This document shows positions 36,011-45,200 of a DNA stretch of 64,000 nt, piece by piece. Source of the DNA: CAIZQW01 sp942493055 (lineage in GTDB: Bacteria; Verrucomicrobiota; Kiritimatiellia; RFP12; UBA1067); the NCBI GenBank assembly GCA_942493055.1, contig OW818680.1, positions 2,418,001 through 2,482,000 on the forward strand, in the 5' to 3' direction. The notes beneath the pieces are model-generated. The model searched no databases. It saw only the letters and a program-made list of their open reading frames with translations, and had not been told where the DNA came from. Position 1 is the first letter of the stretch. Each line of letters begins with the position of its first letter. The translations under genes were made by a program, and so were the position numbers.

Positions 36011-38662
36011 ATGAGGGTACAATCAAAGTTGATATGGAGTAGCGCGAGCGCGGCGCTTGTTTCAGGCGTTTTTTACGGTCTGATGTTGAGTGGCTGCCGT
36101 GTTCCCGACACGCAGATCGTGACCAACACAAACGTGGAATATGTCGTCGCACCGGACGGGCATGCGACAAATTCAGGGACCTTCGCTTCTCCCTTCGCAA
36201 CGCTGGAGCAGGCGCGCAACGCGCTGCGCGTCAAGGTGCAGGCCGGAGCGTTGCCCGGCGGAGGATTCACCATCTGGCTGCGGGGCGGCCTCTATGCACG
36301 CACGAACACCTTCGAACTGACCGCTTCAGATTCGGGCACAGCTTCAAGCCCGATCACCTACTGCGCGTGGCCCAACGAGAGCGTGCGCATTCATGGCGCG
36401 CAATCCTTGCAGCCCGCGTGGTTCACGCCCGTCACCAGCAGCTCGCCTGTCTGGTCGCGACTCGACCCCTCCGCACGCGCCAACATCCTGCAGGTCGATC
36501 TGGCCGCGCACGGGATCAAGGACTATGGCGTCCTGCGCAACCGCGGCTTCGGCTCCTCAGCGACGATCGGTGCGCTGGAGCTGGTCTTCGACGGCAATGT
36601 GCAGCAACTGGCACGCTGGCCGGATGTCGGCCAGTCGGATGTCGAAGCCAAGAATGGCTGGGCATATACGGAGATGCCGCTCTCCCCCACGAACTTCACC
36701 TACAGCGGCTCACGCCCGTCGCGGTGGGGCCAGGCAGAGGAGCTCTGGATCCACAGTTTCCTGGGCAACCACTGGGCCGACTATCACCTGAAGCCCTCTG
36801 CAATCAACACGGCCACGCGCACTGTGAACTTCTCTGTTGCACCCAACTACGGCATCGCCAAACACATGCCCTACTATGCCGAGAATTTGTTGGAGGAGAT
36901 CACCCGGCCCGGCGAATGGTATGTCAACCGCGCCACAGGCATCCTCTACTTCTTCCCGCCAGTCCCCCTTGACAATCATGAGCTACAACTTTCCATGCTG
37001 GAGGTTCCGCTGGTGCGTCTCATTGACACGCGTCACGTGATCTGGCGTGACATCACCTTCGAGACGGTCCGGGGCGACCTGCTGGCTATCAAAGGCGGTG
37101 AGTATAATCGCGTCATCAATTGCCTGCTGCGCAATCCCGGCAACTATGCCGCCAAGATTTCCAACGGCACCCGCAACGGGTTCAGCCGCTGCGAGATCAA
37201 AGACACCGGCGACGGCGGGATCATGATGAGTGGCGGCAACCGCAAGACGCTCACCGGCGCCGGCAACTATGTGCGCAACTGCACGATCCATGGCTTCGGA
37301 CGCTTTGACTGGATGTGCACGCCGGCCGTCAACTTCCAGGGTGTCGGACAGATTGTCGAGCACAACCTCATCTACGATTCGCCGCACACCGCGATCCTCT
37401 TCAGCGAGGGCAACTACAACACGGTCGCCTTCAACGAGGTGCGTGATGTCTGCAAGTGGTCGTCCGACGCCGGATCGATCTACACGGGCCGCGACCTCGC
37501 TGCCCACGGCTCGATCATCGGTTACAACTTCGTGCATCACATCGCCGGCCAGTTCGGCAAGGGCGTCGGCTATGGCACGCACGGCATCTATCTGGATGAC
37601 TGCATCGCGGGCATCGAAGTCTTCGGCAATATCTGTTACGAGGTCTCCGGCATGGGCATCCAGCATGGCAGCGGTCGCGACGACCTGATGGTGAACAACG
37701 TGCTGGTCAAGTGCGGCAGGGCCATGGGACCTGATACGCGCGGCCTCACCTGGAACATGAAACCCACGTGGGAGAAGGCGCAGGCGCTGCCCTACCGGAG
37801 CACGATCTGGTCCAACGCCTTCCCGCAGCTCGTCGCCATGCCGACCAACTGGGTCACAGTCACCAACAGCGCATGGCTGGCGCCGCGCAACACAGTCTTC
37901 TCCCGCAACATCGGCTTCAGCAACACGGTCTGGGTCAGCGGACTCAAGGCCACCACATACTTTGCCGAGTTCGCCAACAACCTGACGAACAGCGATCCGC
38001 GTTTTGTGGACGAGTCCAAGCTCAACATGACGCTGCGCAGCGACTCGCCCGCCTTCACGATACCCGGCTTCGTCAACATCCCCTTCAGCCGGATCGGGCC
38101 TGAAAAGGCGACGCTCCGGGAGCTGGCTTCCTGGGACTTTGTTTCCGCCACCAACCGCGAAGGCTTCTCCGCAGAAAGACTGACAGCGCCCTCCTCCTTG
38201 ACGGTCAACAACATGACTGCCACGGCTGCGCCGGGACATCCGACATGGGCAATCGAGTTGCCATATGCCGACATGAATGCCACAAGCGAAGCGGGTGCCT
38301 TCGTTTCCAACGACTCTCTCGAAGTCACGGTGACTCCGATGGTCCAAAACCCCTTCTCGGTTGCGACCTTCGCCTTCAGCCATCGCAAGCGCGGTAACGG
38401 GGCAGGTGCCACACTCTTCCTGCGCTCCAGCGCGGACGGATACGCGACCACGCTCGGCACCGTGACGCTCAATGGCGCGAATGCGTGGAATGAAACCGCC
38501 TTTACACTCTCTTCAATCGCACCGCTGCAAAACTGCTCGAAGCCTGTGACGCTGCGCCTCTATGCTTACAAGCCTGTCGGTGATTCTGGTACGCAACGTC
38601 TGTCCCTCGACAATATCCGCGTGCTCGGCTCCTGCACCGACTCCCGCAAACCAACACGATAA
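36011..38662 (+). CDS. Right-handed beta-helix lipoprotein, GH141-like
   Basis: ATG 36011 follows AAGGAG. The N-terminus ends in a lipobox (LMLSGC), predicting a lipid-anchored periplasmic or outer-membrane protein. From about residue 40 it carries VVAPDGHATNSGTFASPFAT and LEQARNALR, the start typical of parallel beta-helix enzymes (GH141 and related lyases). Repeated coils follow around 360-560 (RVINCLLRNPGNYAAKI, VEHNLIYDSPHTAI, SIIGYNFVHHIAGQFG), then a C-terminal beta-sandwich (about 720-880). It is homologous over nearly its whole length to the last 860 residues of the giant protein at 12055-21432. The known GH141 activities are alpha-L-fucosidase and xylanase. The activity here is inferred only from fold and context. 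Confidence 0.8.
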   Translation: MRVQSKLIWSSASAALVSGVFYGLMLSGCRVPDTQIVTNTNVEYVVAPDGHATNSGTFASPFATLEQARNALRVKVQAGALPGGGFTIWLRGGLYARTNTFELTASDSGTASSPITYCAWPNESVRIHGAQSLQPAWFTPVTSSSPVWSRLDPSARANILQVDLAAHGIKDYGVLRNRGFGSSATIGALELVFDGNVQQLARWPDVGQSDVEAKNGWAYTEMPLSPTNFTYSGSRPSRWGQAEELWIHSFLGNHWADYHLKPSAINTATRTVNFSVAPNYGIAKHMPYYAENLLEEITRPGEWYVNRATGILYFFPPVPLDNHELQLSMLEVPLVRLIDTRHVIWRDITFETVRGDLLAIKGGEYNRVINCLLRNPGNYAAKISNGTRNGFSRCEIKDTGDGGIMMSGGNRKTLTGAGNYVRNCTIHGFGRFDWMCTPAVNFQGVGQIVEHNLIYDSPHTAILFSEGNYNTVAFNEVRDVCKWSSDAGSIYTGRDLAAHGSIIGYNFVHHIAGQFGKGVGYGTHGIYLDDCIAGIEVFGNICYEVSGMGIQHGSGRDDLMVNNVLVKCGRAMGPDTRGLTWNMKPTWEKAQALPYRSTIWSNAFPQLVAMPTNWVTVTNSAWLAPRNTVFSRNIGFSNTVWVSGLKATTYFAEFANNLTNSDPRFVDESKLNMTLRSDSPAFTIPGFVNIPFSRIGPEKATLRELASWDFVSATNREGFSAERLTAPSSLTVNNMTATAAPGHPTWAIELPYADMNATSEAGAFVSNDSLEVTVTPMVQNPFSVATFAFSHRKRGNGAGATLFLRSSADGYATTLGTVTLNGANAWNETAFTLSSIAPLQNCSKPVTLRLYAYKPVGDSGTQRLSLDNIRVLGSCTDSRKPTR

Positions 38663-38674
38663 AGAAATACACAC

Positions 38675-41600
38675 GTGAAAACAACCCTGACGAGCATGTT
38701 CCTGGCACTGGCCGCAAGCACAGCCAGTGCCTCCGAAACAAATGATGTCGCATTTACTGCCGTGCATGACGGCAGTGAACAGCGATACGTTCTCATTGTG
38801 CCGGATGGTTTCAACTCTGCGCAGCCGAGCGACCTGTTGATCTGCCTGCACGGTCACGGCTCTGACCGCTGGCAGTTCGTCCGAGACAGCCGCGGCGAGG
38901 CACGCGCCGCGCGTGATGCCGCCGCGCAAAACAAGATGCTTTTCGTCTCGCCTGATTACCGAGCGAAAACCTCATGGATGGGGCCAGCCGCCGAAGCGGA
39001 CATGCTGCAACTGATCAAGGAACTAAAAAAACAGTACCGGGTGCGGCGACTGATCCTCTCGGGCGGCTCGATGGGCGCGAGTGGCGCACTGACCTTCACC
39101 GCACTCCATCCGGAACTGGTCGATGGTGTAGTCGCGTTCAATGGGCTTGCCGACCATGTGGCCTACACGAATTTCCAAGACGCGATTGCGCTCTCGTTCG
39201 GCGGAACCCAAACAACGGCACCGGAAGAATACCGCAAGCGCAGTGCAGTAAATTATTCAGAGCGGTTCACGATGCCTCTGGCCGTTACGGCCGGAGGCAA
39301 GGATAGATCCGTGCCTTCGGAAAGCGTACTGAAACTGGCCAAGGCGGTGCAGAAACACAACCCTCATGTCCTGATCGATTTTCTGGCGACACGGGGACAC
39401 GAGACCGACTATGATGCCGCGCGGGCGGCGCTTCAGTTTGTTGTCCATGCGGCGCAAGCCATGACCGCCCATGCGTCGGTCACATTGAACGGAAGACCGC
39501 TCCTTCCCGCACATGGTTCAGCAGCAGGCGTCTGGTTCTACACAGGAAGCGGACTCGGCCATGGGGAACGCTCGCAAAAAGGAGAACGGGCTCCGGAAAC
39601 ACAGGTGCTCATCACAGGGCACGCAACTGTACCCGGCGGCTGGCGGCTGACAGCATCGCTGAATGCAGGCGACACGGTGCGTGTCGTGCTTGACTCCGAT
39701 GCGACACCGTTGATGGACATCCGCTTCGAGGACAGAGCGCTTTCCGGGAACGCACTCACCTGTCACTCCGAGAGCAATGCCATCACCCTCCGCGCGAGCG
39801 CTGGCGCGGGCGCGGTCCGACTCATCGGCCTCACTTCCGGAGGAAAGCCGCTGGCACTCGTACCGGAGCGCCGGCCGTTCTCACGCGACCCTGTCGCCTC
39901 TTCGCCCGACCCGTTGCCGTCGATTGCTGATGCGCTTATCGCGTGGGACTGGCGCATGCAGGACGGCATCGGCTCGCCCCGCGAGCCGCGCACGGTTGCG
40001 CAAGCTGTCGACAAGCTATTGAACCGGATGAAGGCGGCTGGGATGGACAAGAGAGCCTTGGACGGACTGCAAGCAGCACGGCCTGCAGCAACAGCGGACG
40101 AGCGCGCGTGGGAGACGTATTGGCTGACAACGCACCAGACACGCCGGAAACTCATGCTCAGTGATCCGCTCTTCGTTAAAGCGCCCCTGCTCTTTGTCAA
40201 AAATGTGCCCTCCGTGATGAGTCATCAGCTCACACAGATGTATGGGTACTGCGCCCAGCCAGGCGGCGGGTTGTTCGTACTGGAACAGCCAGGTATCAGC
40301 ATGCGCACACGGAACATCACGCCAACCGCGCTTCCGGCCGGGAACTTCATGACACCCGAACTCTCCTTTGATGCTCAGCGGCTGCTCTTCGCCTACTGCC
40401 CGGTTCAGAAGTCCCCTGGCGGCTGGGGATACAACGAAGAGACCAAAGGCCTGCGCTACCACCTCTACGAACTCACGTTAGCCGACGGCGCAATTCGCAC
40501 ACTCACGCAAGGAGACACTGACAACTTCTTCCCGGTCTATCTGCCCTCCGGCGACATCCTCTTCTCTTCGACGATGCGCGGCGGCTATCACCGGTGCGGA
40601 CGCGGCCCCTGTTTTGTTTACACCCTCTCGCGGATGGGCGCAAAGGGCGAAAACCCCCACAGCATCTCGTTCCACGAAACCCATGAGTGGGACCCTTGCC
40701 TGCTGAACGACGGGCGCGTGATCTATACGCGCTGGGATTACGTGGACCGCAACGCGGTGCTGTATCAGCAGCTCTGGTCAGCGCGGCCGGACGGCGGCAA
40801 CGTGCGCATCTACTACGGGAACAACACGTGGAACCCGGCAGGCCTCTGGGAGGCACGCGCCATTCCCGGTTCGCCGCAGGTCATGGCGACAGCCTCCCCG
40901 CACCACGGCATGAGCGCGGGATCTGTGGTGCGGATGGATGTCACAAAAGGCGTGGACGGCAAGGAGCCTCTGACGCGCCTGACACCGGAGGTGCGCTTCC
41001 CCGAGTCCGAGTCGCCGCTGGCACGCGGGCCGAATCCCTCTAACCCATACGATTTCGACACGCCGACCAGCGGATATTGGAGTAGTCCGCTGAAAGAGGA
41101 GTGGATGGAAAAATCACCGACCGAAGAGGAGCGGCGCTGGCCCGGCCACTGCTACAAGTCGCCCTGGCCGCTCTCCGAGACGCGTTTCATAGCCTCGTAC
41201 AGTTTCGACCAGCTCGTGGGCGAAGCCGGACCGAACATCCCCAATATGTTCGGACTCTATTATTGCGACGCCTTCGGCAACAAGGAGCTGCTCTACCGCG
41301 ATCCCAACATCTCCTCCCTCTGGGCGCGTCCGCTGGCCAAGCGCGAACCGCCCCCGGAAGTGTCTGCGACAATTGACAATCAACGGTGCGCGAAGGGGAT
41401 TGGCACCTTCTTTCTCAGCAACGTGATGGAGAGCTGGCCGTATCTGCCGACGAACATGCCGATCACGCATCTGCGCATCCTTCAGGTACTGCTCAAGACC
41501 ACGCCCAACGCTGACTCGCCCAAAATTGCCATGGGACAAGGTGCGCCGGGGCGCCAGGTGCTGGGCACAGTGCCCGTGGAAGCGGACGGTTCTGCTTACT

Positions 41601-42214
41601 TCGAAGCGCCGGCACGCACCCCGCTGCTCTTTCAGGCGCTCGATGCGCGGGGACGCGCCGTGCAGACCATGCGCAGCCTCGTCTATTTGCAGCCCGGAGA
41701 GAACGAGACCTGCATTGGCTGCCACGAGCACCGCATGAAGAAAGAGCAGCCGCGCGCGCAGGCACAGGCGATCCGGCGCGCGCCCTCCGCGATCACGCCC
41801 GGACCGGACGGCACGAAGCCCTTCAGTTATCCGCGCCTGGTGCAACCGATTCTCGACGCGCATTGCGTCACCTGCCACGACGGCAAAGAGGCGAAGCGTC
41901 CTGTGCTCACCGGTGTGCAAGAGGGGGCGTTCTCGAAATCGTTCAACGCACTGATAAGCCGCGTGGCGTACTCCGGGTGGGGACTCCCGAACAAGAACTA
42001 CGAACCCCTGACCGAGCCGCTGCGCTTCGGCGCGCTGGCGAGTCCGCTCGCAAAGATGCTGGAAAAGGGCCACCACAAGGTGACGCTCACCCCGGAGGAG
42101 TGGATGCGACTCTACACGTGGATGGACTCCAACGGCGCCTTCTTCGGCACGTTCGACGTCAACGAACAAAAGAAGCAACTTGCCGGCGAGATTATTGCAA
42201 TACCGAAAGAATGA
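38675..42214 (+). CDS. Esterase / HzsA-like beta-propeller / diheme cytochrome c fusion, secreted
   Basis: GTG start 38675, 12 bp after the previous stop; a signal peptide covers about 1-20. Residues 25-260 are an alpha/beta hydrolase of feruloyl-esterase type: LLICLHGHGSD, GGSMGAS (Ser132), GGKDRS (Asp210), RGHETDY (His242). A linker domain follows. Residues about 500-860 match the hydrazine synthase alpha-subunit middle domain: FFPVYLPSGDILFSST, NDGRVIYTRWDYVDR, LWSARPDGGN, ASPHHG. The C-terminal part holds two c-type heme sites, CIGCH (Cys1013) and CVTCH (Cys1064). HzsA-like proteins occur in PVC bacteria outside anammox, and no HzsB/HzsC partner is present here, so hydrazine synthesis is unlikely. 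An oxidative step coupled to ester cleavage is possible (inference). Confidence 0.82.
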   Translation: MKTTLTSMFLALAASTASASETNDVAFTAVHDGSEQRYVLIVPDGFNSAQPSDLLICLHGHGSDRWQFVRDSRGEARAARDAAAQNKMLFVSPDYRAKTSWMGPAAEADMLQLIKELKKQYRVRRLILSGGSMGASGALTFTALHPELVDGVVAFNGLADHVAYTNFQDAIALSFGGTQTTAPEEYRKRSAVNYSERFTMPLAVTAGGKDRSVPSESVLKLAKAVQKHNPHVLIDFLATRGHETDYDAARAALQFVVHAAQAMTAHASVTLNGRPLLPAHGSAAGVWFYTGSGLGHGERSQKGERAPETQVLITGHATVPGGWRLTASLNAGDTVRVVLDSDATPLMDIRFEDRALSGNALTCHSESNAITLRASAGAGAVRLIGLTSGGKPLALVPERRPFSRDPVASSPDPLPSIADALIAWDWRMQDGIGSPREPRTVAQAVDKLLNRMKAAGMDKRALDGLQAARPAATADERAWETYWLTTHQTRRKLMLSDPLFVKAPLLFVKNVPSVMSHQLTQMYGYCAQPGGGLFVLEQPGISMRTRNITPTALPAGNFMTPELSFDAQRLLFAYCPVQKSPGGWGYNEETKGLRYHLYELTLADGAIRTLTQGDTDNFFPVYLPSGDILFSSTMRGGYHRCGRGPCFVYTLSRMGAKGENPHSISFHETHEWDPCLLNDGRVIYTRWDYVDRNAVLYQQLWSARPDGGNVRIYYGNNTWNPAGLWEARAIPGSPQVMATASPHHGMSAGSVVRMDVTKGVDGKEPLTRLTPEVRFPESESPLARGPNPSNPYDFDTPTSGYWSSPLKEEWMEKSPTEEERRWPGHCYKSPWPLSETRFIASYSFDQLVGEAGPNIPNMFGLYYCDAFGNKELLYRDPNISSLWARPLAKREPPPEVSATIDNQRCAKGIGTFFLSNVMESWPYLPTNMPITHLRILQVLLKTTPNADSPKIAMGQGAPGRQVLGTVPVEADGSAYFEAPARTPLLFQALDARGRAVQTMRSLVYLQPGENETCIGCHEHRMKKEQPRAQAQAIRRAPSAITPGPDGTKPFSYPRLVQPILDAHCVTCHDGKEAKRPVLTGVQEGAFSKSFNALISRVAYSGWGLPNKNYEPLTEPLRFGALASPLAKMLEKGHHKVTLTPEEWMRLYTWMDSNGAFFGTFDVNEQKKQLAGEIIAIPKE

Positions 42215-42226
42215 AGGAGAACGCTT

Positions 42227-45200
42227 ATGAACGACTTTAGGGGACAGACTCGAATGACGCAAAAGCCGTGGCTTGCGACGATGATGCTGATGTCCACGCT
42301 GTCCGTTGCTGGTCTTTCGACCCCCCTGGTTGCTGACGGGGCTCGCACCGCACTCGACCTAGCCGGCACCTGGGAAGCGGTCGGCACCACCGTCGGCCTG
42401 CCCTGGCCAGCCCCAGCGTCGGGGTGGAAGCCGATCACCGTTCCCTCCGGGGATTGTGACCTGATCGACATCGACGTTGGCCGCTGGGCGGCGCCCAGGC
42501 CAGAGAAGGTGATCGCCGCCGACGGCAAGAGTCCGCTCATGAAGGAAAAGCAGGGAGCGTGGTTCCGTCGTACCTTCGACCTGCCCGGCGGCGTACCGAC
42601 GGGAAAGCGCGCCTTGCTCCATTGCGATGGTGTGGCTTGGCGCAGCGCCGTGCGACTCAATGGCATCGAGGTCGGCACCTCGATCCTGGGCGTCGTGCCG
42701 AACACCTATGATGTCACCGCAGCGGTGCGTTCCGGGAGCAACGAACTGGCGATCGGTGCAGCCTGTCGGGCCAGCCTGTGGGATGCGGAGCACAAGACCT
42801 TCATCGCTCCGACCCCGGCAATGAACCCCGGCATCTGGGCCGGCGTGCGCCTGGAGCTGGTGCCCGAGTTGCGCATCGACGACGTGTGGGTGCGTACCTC
42901 AGTGGCCAAGAAGCGCATCGAGGTCGAGCTGACCCTGATCAACGACGGCAAGGCAGGGCAGACGCTGCTTCCCGGCGCGATCGTGCGTGGACCCGACGGC
43001 CAGCCGGCCTGCGCCCTGGAGTCGCAGACGGTGACCTTGGCTGCCGGCGAGACGCGTTCCGTGGTGCTGGCGGCGGACTGGATCGCCCCGCACCTGTGGA
43101 CGCCGACCACGCCGATCACCTACACCGCCGAAACCCTGCTACGCCAGAACATGGTCGTGGTCGATCGCAGTTCGACCGTCTTCGGCTTCCGCGAGTTCAC
43201 TGCCAGCGGACGCGACTTCCTCCTCAATGGCCGCCGCCAGGTCCTGCTGCGCAACACCTGGCTCACCACCCCCAGCGCGCCGCGCGAGGATGTCTACAGC
43301 CGGATGCGCGAGGAGACCACCCACTTTAACTGCCTGCGCATGGGCATCGGCTACAACAACGTGAACATCCCCGAGCAGGGCGACCGCGTCGGCATGATGA
43401 TCATTCCCGAGTTCTGGATGTGGTACGAGAACAGCGACACCTGCTGGCCGATCGCCCAGTCCGCTATCTGGTTGCCCGCAGCCCAAAAAATGATGGCCCG
43501 GCTGGTGAAGCTCTACCGCAACCATCCCTCGGTGATCATGTGGAGCCTGGCCAACGAGACCATGTGGAACAGCACCACCCCCGAGCGCATGGCGGCGGTC
43601 GATGTCCTCTGCAAGACTGTGCGCGCCAACGACTCCACCCGTCTGCTCCAAGGCGATGCCGAGATCACCTGGGATGGCCGCCTGGATGTCGTCAGCATCC
43701 ACTATCCCGAAGGCGCAGCGCAGGACACCGGCACGTTGCGCGACCTCTATCCCAACGCCAGTTGGATCATCCCCAACGACCTCGAATGGCTGAAGAAGGA
43801 AGGTATCAACCGTTCGTGGCGCGCCGAGTTCACCTGGGACCGGCCGCTGTCGATCGGCGAGTACTATTGCATGGACGACTTCGTGCTCGAGGGCTGCTCC
43901 GCCTACATGGGTGACGAAGCCTTTGACTTCGGCAAATGGCACTGGCAAGCCTGGGACGGCCGTGAGGCGATCATGCCGCGCCAGGACAATGGCTGGCTGC
44001 GCATGGTCAAGATCAGCTCCGACCGCTATCGCGCCGCCGGCGTCGCCTCACTCAATCCATGGACCGGTAGCGGGTTGGACACCATCCCGCCGCTTGTCGC
44101 CCGTCCACTCGACCTGCACCCCAACGCCTTCGGGGGCGAGCCGTGCACCCGGCGTATCTTCGTCGCTAACGATACAGGCCGGTGGTGGGGCGGCATGCAT
44201 CTACAGGTCGGGCTGCATGCAAACGGCCGCACCCTATGGAGCGAGGAACGCATCCCCGCCCAGGTCGACCCGGGTCAGGCCAAGGAGATTTCCGTCACCT
44301 TGCACCCGCCGCAGGTCGACGCGATCACTCCTGCGACCTTGGTCGTGCGACTGCGCTGGGATCGGGGATCCCGTCAGATTGAGCTCTACCGCTATGAAGA
44401 AACTTTGTGGATTTGTCCACGGGTTGGACTGGACGGTGCCGACACTGCCGCCGTGGCTTTGTTCGATACCCCCAACGGGCCGACCGCCAAGGCCCTTGCC
44501 GCCCTGGGGTTGCCCGTGTCCCCAGGCGTCTGCGATGATGCCGGACTGGCCGGCAAGCACCTGCTGATCATTGGCGAGGGGGCTATCGGCAAGGCCGACC
44601 TGGCCGCCGCTGCTCGGTTCGCCGAGGCGGGCGGACAGGTGCTGGTCCTGCACCAGGAGGCCTTGGAACCCTTTGTCCCGGGTCTGCCCGAACTCGATCC
44701 CAAGCACGCCGCCTCGATGACCTGGAGTCATGATCCCGATCAACCGGCCTTGGCCGGACTCGCCGACGGCCAGTTGCGTTGGTGGCGTCCGGATCATCTG
44801 GTGGCGACGCGCAGCTTGGTCCGCCCTTCGGCCGGTCCCGCCGCGTCTGCGGCGGCCAGCGGCGGCCGCTACGGTATGCACTGGTCCCCGTTGGCCGTAC
44901 TGCGTCATGGTAAGGGCTCGGTTACGGTCTGCCAATACCTGCTGTGCGACCGAATTGAGGTCGAACCGGCGGCGCGACTGATCTTGGCGCAGACCGTGCG
45001 CGCTGCCTTAGCGGCCAAGCCCATCGAACCGGCCCCAGCCCTGCGCCTCGCGTCCGGCGTGGGCAAGACGATGCGCGCGGTTCTCGCTGACTGCTCAGTG
45101 GCAGTCGCCGACAAGCTGGACGGCCCGGGCCCGGTGCTGGTCAATGCCGCATCGCCTCCGGATGCCGCCACCCTTGGCAAGCTGCGCGCCGAGGTCGAGG

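Noticed and set aside
36983..38383. 466-codon minus-strand frame opposite the beta-helix lipoprotein
   Set aside because: It is a shadow of the GC-rich coding strand; a similar shadow appears opposite the homologous domain near 20 kb.
38675..42214. Anammox hydrazine synthase operon
   Set aside because: Only an alpha-type domain is present; no HzsB, HzsC or hydrazine dehydrogenase is seen, and the neighbours are glycosidases.
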